DNA of 64,000 nt from Atrichornis clamosus (GCA_013400975.1 WBMZ01008948.1:186001-250000), one strand, 5' to 3'. Counted from the stretch's first letter, positions 1-10,060 are shown. A program made the numbers and translations. Notes: generated by a model from the letters alone, not told the origin.

Positions 1-132
1 TTCCACCCCTCCTGTCCCTGTTCCCTGGGAGCAGAGCCCAATCCCCCCTGGCTGTCCCCTCCTGTCAGGGACTTGTGCAGAGCCAGAAGGGCCCCCCTGA
101 GCCTCCTTTGCTCCAGGCTGAACAACCCAATG
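1..132 (-). mobile_element. CR1 LINE fragment, internal 3' UTR part
   Basis: C-rich sequence matching the antisense of an avian CR1 3' UTR: a run about ending a sentence-like consensus of 'gggagcagagccc', 'cctcctgtcaggga' and 'gcctcctttgctccaggctga'. The octamer tail is not present, so this is an inner piece cut by the window edge on one side and ending near 132 on the other. It appears to come from the same subfamily as the copies at 29093 and 30330, but a different part of the UTR. No reverse-transcriptase coding sequence is seen. Confidence 0.72.
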
Positions 133-1034
133 AAAAATCAAGCCTCCATCCTCTCACGGTCCTTCCGCGACAGCCCCAACAAATAAAACCCTTGTGCACG
201 CAGGGCTCAGAGCCTAAAAGGCAGCAGCACTCGAGTTTGCACACAGCAGACTCTTCTGCTGCCAAGAAACACACACTTGGAGGCACAAAGAGCCCCTCGA
301 GTGCCCTTTGGCAGCTCCTGTTGCTGGCAGCGGCCGCGGGGCAGCGGCGGCTCCGGGCTGGCCAAGCAGCTGCTGACCAGGAGCAGCCGGCCAGCCCCGC
401 GTCCCAGGGCCTGCTGGAAGCCAGCCACCCTCCCAGCCTCACGGAGAGCAGCCACACGGGGTGCTGATGACCTTGGGAATACAGGGTGTTCAAGCTGGGC
501 AACGCCAGAAGAATCCTAAAAGCCTCTACACGTGGGGTTTTTTAAGGCATCGCCATTGCATCTCTTTTTTATTCATAGTTGCACAGCTCTCTTCGGTTAT
601 AAATATTAAAAGCGTATATTTAAGCAATTTAAATGACCTTTCAGACCAACACAAGCAATTAGGACAGCTCCTAGCCAGCATCTGTTGTTAAATCCCCAGA
701 AATGGGACAGCTGCAGCAGACTTTCACATTTCAAGTTGAAATTTCATAAATTGAGCACTTCAACCAAGGGCAACATCTTCAAAAGTTTGCAGGTACAGGG
801 TCCAGCCACGGAACATTTTGTTATTATTATTATTTTATATGCAGAAATGGCTTGAAACAAGTTCAGAAATTCTGATGCTACAAGTCAGAATAATTAATCC
901 TGTGTGTTTAGCCCATTTCAATTCTCCTCCACAGACAGCAGCTACCAACTTCTTTTGATTAATACCAGTAATTTAAGAGCAACATACTGCACCCCTTGTA
1001 GTTGCTAATTAGCCAGACCAGATTTTAAAAAAAG
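133..1034. other. Unique non-coding stretch with a CpG-dense core
   Basis: No gene seen. A GC-rich core at about 330-402 holds roughly nine CpG dinucleotides in under 80 bp and includes a GCGGCCGC octamer. Bases 540-1030 are AT-rich with a short TTA run near 820-836. A minus-strand reading frame of 145 codons crosses the GC-rich part, but it is low-complexity Ala/Arg/Ser/Pro and shows no domain. Confidence 0.6.
330..402. promoter_or_regulatory. CpG-dense core, possible unmethylated regulatory patch
   Basis: About nine CpGs sit in about 73 bp, including GCGGCCGC and two GCGGC-type motifs, while the flanks are CpG-poor. Such density is unusual in old intergenic DNA, where CpG normally decays. 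It is too short to be a classical CpG island. No TATA box, initiator or exon is identified nearby, so promoter function is only a possibility. Confidence 0.3.
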
Positions 1035-1180
1035 TCACAGAATCACAAAATCACAGAATGGTTTTTGTTGGAAGGGACCTTAAAGCTCATCCAGTTCAAA
1101 CCCTGCCATGGGCAGGGATGCCCCCCACTAAATCAGGTTGCTCAGGACCCTATCCAACCTGGCCTTGGACACTTCCAGAT
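1035..1180 (-). mobile_element. CR1 LINE 3' end, truncated
   Basis: Starts with 'tcacagaatcacaaaatcac' (the complement of the CR1 octamer tail) and continues through the standard 3' UTR: 'ttggaagggaccttaaag', 'gccatgggcaggga' and 'aacctggccttggacacttc'. About 146 bp of the roughly 4.5-kb element remain. There are several mismatches to the consensus ('actaaatcaggttgctcagga'), so the copy is moderately old. Confidence 0.93.
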
Positions 1181-1950
1181 ATCAAAAGACTACCCAAAGA
1201 ATTATTTTTTTTCTCCTCATTTTTATTTTCCTTATAGGCAGACTGTCAGCCACACTAAGCCACAGCAGCGAAGCCGCATTTTCCCTTCTGTATCCCAAAG
1301 CAAGGTGCATTTCCAGCAACAGGAGCTCCCAAAGCCAGGCTGCAGCCACTCTGCAGGCAGGGGGTGTGGTGGATCCTCTGCAGCCCTGTCAGTGCTGAGG
1401 GCTGAGTTTCAGACAGCTCTGCCAGACGTGTGAAAGGCGAGTGTTGGTGCTGGTGTTTCAGCCTGGGCACGGAGGTGGCCGGATGAATTCACACTCCCAC
1501 GTGGCTCCCAGGGCAGCCTGGCAGGAGGGAAGCAGCACTGCCACACAGTTTTCTTGGCATGGACACAGGGACAGCAACCAGAGGAGCAGGTTTCTCTTAG
1601 CGCTGTGTTCACTGCAGCAAGAATGACAAAACCCAAACCAAACCCCAACAGCCAGCTGGTCCTTCAGCTATTAAAGTTACTGGGAGCGATGGCTACACAT
1701 GCTTACAGACTGTGTGATCTTCACAGTACAAAGGGAGGAGACTTTAATATTCTGGAGCAGTACCTGCCTTGAATCCCTGGGCCCAAATCAGCCCTGCCAC
1801 GGAGACTGAGCAGCTGAGCTCTGCCCAGTTAAATGTCACTGCAGTTTGTGCTGATGTTTGCAGAGAACTGAGCACTGAACCAGAAGTACAGTGAGAAAAG
1901 TGCCAGCAGTATTTATCCCAGAGGAAAAAAGTGAGTTTGTTTCCCGTAAA
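1181..1950. other. Unique non-coding stretch between two CR1 copies
   Basis: No gene or recognisable repeat. Reading frames of 60-150 codons occur on both strands, overlap one another and look random. The flanking CR1 copies face opposite ways. Confidence 0.6.
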
Positions 1951-2106
1951 AGTTGTGGCTGCCCCATCCCTGGAAGTGTCCAAGGCCAGGCTGGATGGGG
2001 CTTGGAGCAATCTGGGATAGTGAAAGGTGTCCCTGCCCGTGGCAGGGGTGGAATGGGATGATCTCTGAGCTGCCTCCCAACCCAACCCATTCTGGGATTC
2101 TATGAA
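1951..2106 (+). mobile_element. CR1 LINE 3' end, truncated
   Basis: Plus-sense CR1 3' UTR: 'gctgccccatccctggaagt', 'gtccaaggccaggctggatg', 'ggtgtccctgcccgtggcag', then 'cccaacccattctgggattc' and the tail. About 156 bp, ending in one octamer-like unit near 2098-2106. It is in opposite orientation to the copy at 1035, about 770 bp away. Confidence 0.94.
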
Positions 2107-2582
2107 TTTTACAAAGGTTTTCTTTACTGATGCTGCAGTAAGTGATTTTTGAAAATAAAGTATGTGCCATATTTTGAGTTTAGTATACACTTCAGAACTG
2201 TTTTAGGGCATAATTAATAACACAATTAGAATATATTAGCGTGATGTCTATTCTGCTTGTCATGAAATTCAAAATAAAAACACTTTAAAAGCTATTTTTA
2301 TATGTAATACACAATTCTATAGGAGTAGAAACCACAGAAATATGATAACAAATTCTAACCATCCACTTGTTGAACAGCAGTTTGTCTAAAGCAATTTGTC
2401 TCTTTCCCATGCAAATATCTGAAAATAGAGCAGCAGGCCATGAAACAGTTTGTTGTGTATCTGTGCAACCACTGTGGATTGATAGAGAACACCCTTAGCA
2501 GGACACACTTCAGGGTGGTGTTTTGAGAATCCACACACAAAATATCAGAATAGCACTTAGCTTCACCATCCAATGCTATTAT
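2107..2582. other. AT-rich unique stretch
   Basis: AT-rich DNA with several TAAT and AATAAA words but no gene. Single-copy within this window. Confidence 0.5.
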
Positions 2583-2752
2583 TAAAAAAAAAAATCAACA
2601 ACCAACCAAAAGAACCCCAACAAAAAAATCAACAACTAACCAAAAAAAACCCCAACAAACCCCCCCTCAAAAAACCCAATCTCCAAACCAACCAACCAAC
2701 TAAAAACCACCCCAAACAAAAAACCCAAACAAACAAAAAAACCTACCAAAGA
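2583..2752. repeat. A/C-rich low-complexity tract, almost without G
   Basis: About 170 bp built of runs such as 'aaccaaccaa', 'aaccccaacaaa' and 'acaaacaaaaaaacc'. Only about one G occurs before 2750. The 143-codon frame that crosses it (2573-3004) is a composition artefact, rich in Lys, Asn, Gln, Pro and Thr. Similar shorter tracts lie at 36428-36475 and 38049-38125, and the complementary G/T form lies at 9964-10060. Confidence 0.85.
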
Positions 2753-3129
2753 TCCAAGCAAGGACTTAAAAAATTAAAAAAAAATAAGAGTAATGAAAAT
2801 ACAACATTCTTGAACTTTGTTTCTGACATGGGCTATCAGGATAAAAGTCTTGAGGAGATCCCACGCTTGGCAAGGTCAGTTTTGTGCAGCAGACACCCAC
2901 CTCTCACACATCCCCATCAGGGAATGGGACAGAAAGGAAAGAAATTGGGTGCGTTTGGCCTGGAGGCAGCAGCAGCTGTCAGGTACCTGAGAGGAGGTGG
3001 CTGAGGACGGGCAATGAGACAGAGGCCAAACTGGGACATGGAATTCCTGACTAAAATGGCCTTTTTTCCCTCTGAGGATGACAAAGCACTTGGGCAGAGC
3101 CCCAAGGGCACTTATGAAATCTTCAGCTT
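2753..3129. other. Unique non-coding stretch
   Basis: No gene or known repeat seen between the A/C tract and the old CR1 at 3130. Confidence 0.5.
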
Positions 3130-3258
3130 TGGGGGTTTTCCAAGATCTGACTGGACAGACCCTGAGCAAACTGGTCCCATTCCAGGTTGGTTCTACTTTG
3201 AGCACGAGGCTGGAGGAGATGCTGTCCAAGGTCGCTGACACTGGGACAATTCTGCCAT
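3130..3258 (+). mobile_element. Old, diverged CR1 LINE 3' end
   Basis: Weak but ordered match to a CR1 3' UTR: 'ctggacagaccctgagcaaa' followed by 'ctggtcc', 'ggttggttctactttgagca', 'gaggctggaggagatg' and a degenerate tail 'ggacaattctgcc'. This variant (Gly/Leu-neutral UTR, 'tttgagcaNgaggNtgga') differs from the GCCATGGGCAGGGA type and is strongly diverged, so it should predate most copies here. A dot-plot against CR1 subfamilies would settle it. Confidence 0.6.
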
Positions 3259-5042
3259 TCAATCAGGTTCTGATTCTTCCCCTTTCCAAGAACTCAGAGT
3301 TCAGTGAGTCCCTCACCACAGGAATATCTGACAAGTCAATAAGCCTGGGCAAATCTTTCATCCATGACTGTCTTTTAAATCTGGATGAACTCAGCATCAA
3401 CCACGTTCTGTGCAGAGCATTGCAAAGTTTCATTAGGCTTTAAAAGAAATAAAATATTTCTATTTTCTTAAGCAGCCTCACTTTGTGCTCAGTAGCTGTG
3501 ATTGCAGGAGAGGGTGAATGACTGCTACTCATTCTCTCTGAAACCCTCACTGCTAATGACAGCCTTGCCCCACAGCTGCCCCTCTGCAAAAATATTAAAC
3601 TAAAAAAAGCTTTTCGTGGCAAGTTCAATGCTTTTCTTTCTTACAGGAGGAGGATCATTGAAGGCCTATTAGTAAAACTGATGGAAGGAACTTTACCAAG
3701 CAGACTGTTGGGTTTTAACTTCCAGAAAAAATTGTCTTTGGGGTTCTCAGTGCTGCCCTGGGCACAGGGACCAGGGCGATGTGCCACTGTCACCAGTCAA
3801 GAGGGAGACAGATGGCACTGGAGGCAGCAGCTAAGCTCCAGTAGGGAAATCTGTTCTGTTTGCAGAGCTGTGGAGGCTGTGGGATTTCAGCTGAATTTCA
3901 GAAAACCAGGCCTATTAATCCCAGCTTTGCCAGCCACAGTAGGGCAGGGTTTTTTCTTTTCAAAAATAGACTCCAAGATGTTTCAAAGAATAGTCTTCTT
4001 GCTGGAAAAAATGTTAATTGGCTTCCAATTGACTAAATAATAAACAAGACATTTCTTTAATGTTTGCTCCATAGAAATACTAATTTTAGCCTAACTTAAA
4101 ATGCAATCAAAATTAAAATCTAGAACTAACTGCAAATATATCAGAACAGCAGTAGTTTTCTGCAAGTGCTAATTCAATTATCATGGACTATCCAGCTGGT
4201 TCCTAGACATGTGACCCCTCAGCCTCACCAGAGAGCTCTTTCTTAGTGATAGTTTTTCTTTATGCTACATCTGATGCCCCCTAAAAACTAGTGGGGAAAA
4301 CAAAATGAAATGAATTCCTCATATTTAGCATTATGTTTCAGATAATAAAGTGGAGCTGTGGCATTGCAGGCTTTGTCAGAGAAGCACATTCCTGTGCCTT
4401 TGGCTGGGCCCAAACTGAGAGCTGACACAGTTAGGATGGGAATGTTCCACTCAAAGAACTTTTAATGTCTGCAAGACAGTCTAAATCTCAGTGCTGAGGA
4501 AGATTACAAAGATACATGTGGATTGCTTATATAGGACAAAATCAGCATTTCCTAAGGCTGCTGAGAGAAATCCATGGGCAGAACAAAGGCAGCAGCTCCT
4601 GAGAAATCCTACAAAAAGCCCTGTTTAGTGCTACAGCAGAGGGGGAGAGGGATGAAGGTCATGCCTTGAGAGGGATGGCAAAGCAGGAGAGGTGGGGTTT
4701 TTCTTTCAAATCAGCACTGCATGCCCTTCCTCCGAGGGGGCTGCACGAACTGGGGCACAAACTTAAAATCTAAATTAAACATGGAAAGAAAGTTTCATCA
4801 GCCAAGGCTAATGGGGCCAGCTTAGGCACGATAAATGCTTTACATCTAAAAGACTTCTCAGCCCAGTTTGGAGTTTAGTAGACAAGGGCAACAAGGGCAT
4901 TTTTTATTTTTTAAGCAAACAGATGAATATTGAAACCTATAGACTCGAAACCAAGTTGTTGCAGGCAAGACAAGCAGGAGTGTTTGCTGTACACTCCAAT
5001 GTCTCACTGCCCAAATACTGCTTAGAATAAGTCTTTTGGATT
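3259..5042. other. Unique non-coding stretch
   Basis: No gene or repeat recognised in about 1.8 kb. Several AT-rich patches occur (4020-4150, 4860-4930). Short open frames such as 3681-4040 (119 codons, plus) carry no recognisable domain. Confidence 0.55.
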
Positions 5043-5095
5043 AACGGTTGGACTTGATCTTAGAAGTCTTTTCCAACTTTAATGATACTGTGATT
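5043..5095 (+). mobile_element. CR1 LINE tail fragment (last about 50 bp)
   Basis: 'ggttggacttgatcttagaa' followed by 'gtcttttccaactttaatga' and an octamer-like end 'tactgtgatt'. Only the extreme 3' end survives. The 'gatcttagaNgtcttttcca' form matches the older CR1 type also seen at 27926. Confidence 0.82.
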
Positions 5096-5997
5096 TTTCT
5101 TAGCACCATCTTTCATGGGAAAACTAGGATTGGGACTAAACTTAAAAGCAACCCATTCATCCTTGCTAACGCACACCAGGTTTTCCTCAGTGAGACCAAA
5201 AGAGGAGCTCACTGCTGTCTGAAGCACAGCCATTCCACTCTGGAAGCAGGCACAGCCTGGTCAGTCTGGGGAAGAAAGGCAAAAGGAGAAATAAAGGCAG
5301 GGCCTTCAAACCTGAGGCAGCTGCTGAACGTTCTGCCTACTTGAGTTTGGGCAAGGATGCTTTTGACAAATGAGGAAACTCAAATGCCAAGAGTGAGTCA
5401 TCCCTCGTAAGCAGAACACAACAGACTTGCCAGCAGCTCTGAGTGGATCTCTGCTTTCTCAATGTATGGTGAACACTTCATCACAAGTCTGGGTAGCTTC
5501 TCCAGAAGGTATAATTAGAGGCACAGATATAAGGGAGGCTTTAAAAATAAAAATAGAAGGATGGCAAGTTATTAATGTAGGTGGTTCAGACTTTAGTCTT
5601 TAATTTAAACTGAAGGTTAGTGTATGTAAAATAATAACTCTCGGAACTCCCTGAAGTGCTATTGTTATTCCACGCCATTAAATTGGAAAAACCAGGGTTG
5701 CTTTATAATCCAGGGCAAGGTGTGTTCCAGTAATAGTCATGTTGCAATAATATATATTTCTGTGTTGAGTGAGCAGCTCTGCACAAAATGCAGAACGATT
5801 CCAAGTGCAATGGCTTTGCTTTGTACGCAACCAAAGAGGAATCACCTCATTGCTGTAACAACAGGAATTGCCCCGGTGGGAAACCCATCCCTGACCTGGG
5901 AGTTGGGCCTGAGTTGGGCAATGGTCTGGGGCACTGCCACAGCCCAGGGAAGCCCAGGTTCCTCCTCTGAGGAGGATCCATTTCAACCTTAATTCTT
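5096..5997. other. Unique non-coding stretch
   Basis: No gene or repeat. It holds one isolated TGAGTCA word at 5394-5400. Confidence 0.5.
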
Positions 5998-6370
5998 CCC
6001 GTGGCCGGTGAAGGGCCGAGCTCAGGGCCTTGGGAAGGGCCAGACGGCCCCAAAATGCCAGCGACTCACAGCGAGGGCAAAAATGAGCTCAGACCTGATC
6101 TCTGCTGCAGAGCAGCCAAAGCATCCCTTGCTTCCCTGATCCGTGCACGGCAGCTCGCACAGGCTGTGCCTCCCGAGCACCATTTCCAGCAGATTTGACA
6201 CTGTGGAGCCGAACGCCAGGGCTGCCGTGAGTCACCAAAATGAGTCAGTTCTCACTGCTGCCTTACTCAGACACTGATACAATATGGCACTAGTCTGCCT
6301 TATCTGAGGGTATTTATAGCAGCCTGAGTCACTGACTAATGAGAGCTGCCTTCCTCAAATTAAACATTTG
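5998..6370. promoter_or_regulatory. Candidate enhancer: CpG-enriched stretch with clustered AP-1-type sites
   Basis: Bases 5998-6234 carry about 14 CpGs. They are followed by TGAGTCA at 6228-6234, 6241-6247 and 6325-6331, and TTACTCA (TGAGTAA on the other strand) at 6263-6269. Between them lie CCTTATCT (an AGATAAGG GATA-type site) and TATTTATAG (a MEF2- or TATA-like word). TGAGTCA is the established site of AP-1, NF-E2 and related bZIP factors. By chance about eight TGAGTCA/TGACTCA words are expected in the whole window, so three within 104 bp is a local cluster. Function is inferred from motifs only. Confidence 0.4.
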
Positions 6371-8203
6371 TTGTGAAGGCCGTGCACAGGATTCCAGCTC
6401 TGTGCACCACAGGCGCTGTGAGCATCTCACAGTCACATCCGAACCCACACGCACGACAGAAAACTTATTCAGCACTGCCTATTAATGAGATGTGGGTTTC
6501 CTTCCTTAAGGCCACATCTTTTGATGTGTATTTAGATGACTTTAGATAAAACTTAAGAGCTTTCACTATTTTTCATTCCCCTTCAACCAGCTACTGCCTA
6601 GAAGCTTTATAATAGGAATACAATCTATTAATACCAGACCTGGTTTAGGATCAACCTCTGTCCTAACTTCCTGGAGGCAGGAAAGATGCAAAACCAAACT
6701 GAACAAAATGGGAATTTAGAAACAGTCATAAAAGGATGAGAAGCAGCAACCCTTAGACAGGAACTCATCCTTTTTTCAATGCTTTCCACCCTGAAATCTC
6801 ACAGCCCAGACTGATTTTAAAAGCTGACGGTAACCCAGTATTTCCCTGCATGGGGTTACAAAGCATTTTGATAAGCAAACAACCAAAAAGTGGAACTTGT
6901 TTGAGATCACTCTCTAGATTAAAATAGCGCCTGTAAATGGCAAAAACGCAGTTTAAAAATTTGCCTCTAAATAAAAATTAACTGCATAACATGCATGTCT
7001 GTCTAAATCTGAAATGTTCAGCTACTGTATTAGATAATTTAAATGTAGAATTTAGGGCAAGGTTTCAAAGTTTTCAGGGGCAATAACTCGGCTCATATAA
7101 TGAAGGAGCACTCATTCATGACGATCCTTGCTACAAGAGGTTAATAAAAATCTATGACTCTATTTTAGAAAGAATTGCTATACATAAAACTATGAAACAC
7201 CGTGGATTAAGAGGTGAATGAATTGTCTAGAGACAGAGAAATTCAGATATCATCAGCAGGATGGTACCACAACTGGCTGGCCAAAAATACTGCCTTTCAG
7301 AAGTGCAGTTCCTGCAGATGGATGGTGCAAGGAGAGAGGTTTGCAGCAAATAAAATACGCATAAAACCTGTCTGGATGCAAAGATAGACGGTGCTGGCGT
7401 TCAGCTTCGGGTTTGTTTGGTTTTGTGGTTTTCTGTGTTGTTTTTTTTTAATAGCTTAGAAATGTCCACTACAGAGATTGTTTCACCATATCCTGAGTAG
7501 AACAGAAGAAACATGGTTATTTTTGGAGGTCTCGAAATTAGAAATGTGGTTATGAAGGGGTTTGTTTCTTCCACTCTGCTCCCACCCTCCCTTTCCCTGC
7601 TGCCTGGAACAGGATCAGAAGTGGAAGCATTTAGTCCTAACAAAACCAATTGACGTACCAAAGTGCCTGTGGAGGTTTTTACAGGTACTTCCTTTTCACT
7701 ACTTAAGAGAATATGAAAATATCAGATATTTTCAAATCAGAATGGAGCAAACCAGTGAAATCCTACTGTATCAGAAAAAACTTCTATCACTGGCACCAGA
7801 GATCCTGAACACAACAGACGCAGCCTCTCAGGAGAGTCAGGGAACTGCTGAAGTGCTTTTTTGCTTTTTTTCCCTTTTTCAGTACAAAAAGCTGCTGTTA
7901 AAGCAGTTATTTTGTTCAACTGCTGATTGAAGGCTATTCACCAAGCCCATGTTCTTCAGAAGTTAAACAACCTGGCAGGTTTCAATAATAGATGTTTCAG
8001 AGGAATATTGTAATCATCTTTTAAACACTACTCTTAACTACAGCAGATTTTTCCCCCCGTACAGAAACAGACCTTAACACAGTCTATAGCCCACTAGTTA
8101 AAGGTCATCCTAACAAGGAAAGCTAGATATTCAGCAAAACATCCAAATGTGAAGTTTCAAAGTCCAGCCTGTGTAACTGCAGGGTATTTATAGTGTACAT
8201 ATA
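6371..8203. other. Unique non-coding stretch
   Basis: No gene or transposon recognised. A T/G-rich low-complexity patch lies at about 7405-7450. A 122-codon plus-strand frame (7562-7930) has no recognisable domain and poor coding character. Confidence 0.5.
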
Positions 8204-8437
8204 CTCCACGATCCCAAGGATCCCAATAAACCTTTTGTAAGTTGACTCTTCTCTCACACGAAGCATCTGCTGGAAGGAGGCAGATGAACAGATTGTTTTA
8301 TGCTAAAAACAATGTCGCTTGAAGCACCACTACATTATAAATAACCCTGTTGGTGAGTCAGCAGATGAGTCCCTTGTTTGGGAAGCTTTGCTAAGACAAC
8401 ACTTTGAACAAAATCATTTTGTCACCCCAAAACGCTG
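8204..8437. repeat. Direct duplication, copy A (left of the N)
   Basis: A 234-bp unit running from 'ctccacgatcccaaggatcc' to 'caccccaaaacgctg', repeated immediately after the N at 8438. Relative to copy B it has a net 5-bp insertion in 'ctctcacacgaagc' and two clear base changes (gact/gatt near 8245 and gtcgctt/gttgctt near 8315). Identity is about 98%. It includes a TGAGTCAGCA half-site of Maf type at 8354-8363. Confidence 0.95.
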
Positions 8438-8438
8438 N
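8438..8438. other. Single ambiguous base (N), likely an assembly join
   Basis: The only N in the window. It sits exactly at the junction of the two duplicate copies, which suggests a collapsed or placeholder gap rather than a mere base-call ambiguity. Confidence 0.9.
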
Positions 8439-8667
8439 CTCCACGATCCCAAGGATCCCAATAAACCTTTTGTAAGTTGATTCTTCTCTAAAGCATCTGC
8501 TGGAAGGAGGCAGATGAACAGATTGTTTTATGCTAAAAACAATGTTGCTTGAAGCACCACTACATTATAAATAACCCTGTTGGTGAGTCAGCAGATGAGT
8601 CCCTTGTTTGGGAAGCTTTGCTAAGACAACACTTTGAACAAAATCATTTTGTCACCCCAAAACGCTG
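8439..8667. repeat. Direct duplication, copy B (right of the N)
   Basis: A 229-bp unit nearly identical to copy A, beginning and ending with the same bases. The downstream sequence continues from copy B ('ttctcttaccagacacg'), while the upstream sequence leads into copy A. This is the pattern expected when two haplotype contig ends overlap and are placed side by side. A start codon at 8549 in this copy opens a 180-codon frame with no recognisable domain. Confidence 0.95.
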
Positions 8668-9090
8668 TTCTCTTACCAGACACGTTCCACTACATTTTTG
8701 CATTTCACCAAAGCTTAAAAGTGACGAAGGCACGGCAGACAAAGGGATGGATTTAGGGAGGCTGGCACTCTCCGTGCCGGGGATCGAGGTTTTCCATGGT
8801 TCAGGCAGGATCCAGGAGGGGGCAATGTCTGCCTTCGGAAGAGATTCCTGCTCCATTCCCGCTGCGCAGAGCCACAGAAGCTGTGTGCCAGAGGGAATAA
8901 ATAGCAGCGCTATTAGGAAAATCACAAGCAATCCCTCTGAACGGAAGCTGGGGGAGCTTCATTCAGTTCCTTCTGCTCATTTCCAGCCGGCACTGGAGCG
9001 ATCTGGAATTACGGCATTCGAACTTCCCACGGCACGAGAGAAACGGCAAAATTCAACCAGCAAGCTTCTTCAACCTCATCGCTTCTTCTG
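8668..9090. other. CpG-enriched unique stretch
   Basis: About 20 CpGs in 420 bp, clearly above the neighbouring DNA. It is covered by the plus-strand frame 8549-9091 (180 codons), which I do not recognise. The frame's first 40 codons lie in the duplicated block, and it ends where the retrovirus-like relic begins. It could be part of that relic or a separate CpG-retaining element. Confidence 0.35.
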
Positions 9091-9402
9091 ACCAGATGAC
9101 CAGAGACCCCTACCAAGAGTTTCCAAACCCAAATCCTAGTTCACTTGATGCCAAACCTTCTGGAAGTGCTGTTATCCCAAGTTGCCATCCCAGCACTCCA
9201 CTGAGCCCTTCTGGCAGTTTGAGGCTCCCACCAATGCCCAGAGAAACAAAAGAAATTATTCTTCCTGATCATTAGAGACCAACCAGGAACCAACCAACAG
9301 CATCTGCTTTAAAACTCAGATCTTTTTAAGGCAGGGCAACAAATCCTGCAAGCTCCTCGTGGTCAGGTGGAACAGCCCCAGAAATTCAACACATTGGAAT
9401 TA

Positions 9403-9529
9403 AGCACATTCACTCATCTCTCACCATTTTCCAGGACCAGTTTGGGCATTCTCAGGCACCCAGAAATGTTCTAAGTGTGGCAAAAGAGGGTACATGAAAA
9501 CATTGCTTAAGAAACTCAGTAAGATCTGA
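9403..9529 (+). pseudogene. Possible nucleocapsid (gag) zinc-knuckle remnant, broken
   Basis: A stop-free run of about 41 codons encodes a C-S-K-C-G-K-R-G-Y segment at 9467-9493. Retroviral nucleocapsid knuckles have the pattern C-x2-C-x4-H-x4-C and bind zinc and RNA. Here the two first cysteines and the Gly after them are in place, the His position is Tyr (9491-9493) and the last Cys position is Leu (9506-9508), so it could not bind zinc normally. Stops lie just before and after. A short match of this kind can arise by chance. Confidence 0.35.
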
Positions 9530-9678
9530 GTGCTGATTTTATTAACTATGGTTGGGAAACTTTTAAGTCCATTTGGAAACTTCACCTTGAAAATGCTATG
9601 AGGAGAAAAAAAAACACTGAGGAAATTAAGGAAAATTACTTGGGTATTTATGGAAACATCTAGAAATTCAGAGAGTTT

Positions 9679-9867
9679 TTGAGGTTCAAAGATGAAAATA
9701 TTTTCAAAATTCATGCAACTACAGAACTCCATCACATCCTATTAAATCTAAGATCAGAACCAGCTGTGGGAGATCCAAAGGAAACTGTCCAAACTTTTAT
9801 TAAAATAAAGAAGAGTAGCAGACCCTTTTTTGCCCTGATGGATGCCAAGAGCTGTGTGTTGGTCTAA
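9679..9867 (+). pseudogene. Possible retroviral protease (pro) remnant, broken
   Basis: A 62-codon frame whose last third reads as a beta-strand-like Val/Thr/Ile/Lys stretch followed by Phe-Ala-Leu-Met-Asp-Ala-Lys-Ser (9829-9852). Retropepsins have a hydrophobic stretch followed by Asp-Thr/Ser-Gly. Here Asp is kept but the next two residues are Ala and Lys, so catalysis would be lost. Position, about 320 bp after the knuckle-like box, fits a gag-pro order. This is inference only. Confidence 0.25.
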
Positions 9868-9963
9868 TTCCTGATTAAGCTCTGCAAATCAACCCTCAGG
9901 CTGCCTCTTCCTTATGGAAGACCAGTCCATACATTGAGACCACCAGATTTTGTTAGCCAGGAT

Positions 9964-10060
9964 GGTTTGTTTGGGATTTTTGTTTGGTTTGGGGTGGTAT
10001 TTTTATTGCTTTGTAGGGGTTTTTTGGTTGCTGCTGGGTTGGGTTGTTTTGTTTTGTTTA
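9964..10060. repeat. G/T-rich low-complexity tract
   Basis: Runs such as 'tttgtttggttt', 'ggggttttttgg' and 'gttttgttttg' with about three C residues in about 97 bp. This is the complementary type to the A/C tract at 2583. It lies inside the retrovirus-like relic and was probably a later expansion. Confidence 0.8.

Noticed and set aside
2573..3004. 143-codon Lys/Pro/Gln/Asn-rich frame
   Set aside because: It is a translation of the A/C low-complexity tract.
8549..9091. 180-codon plus-strand frame
   Set aside because: It starts inside the probably artefactual duplicate and shows no domain. It was considered as a gag N-terminus but nothing supports that.
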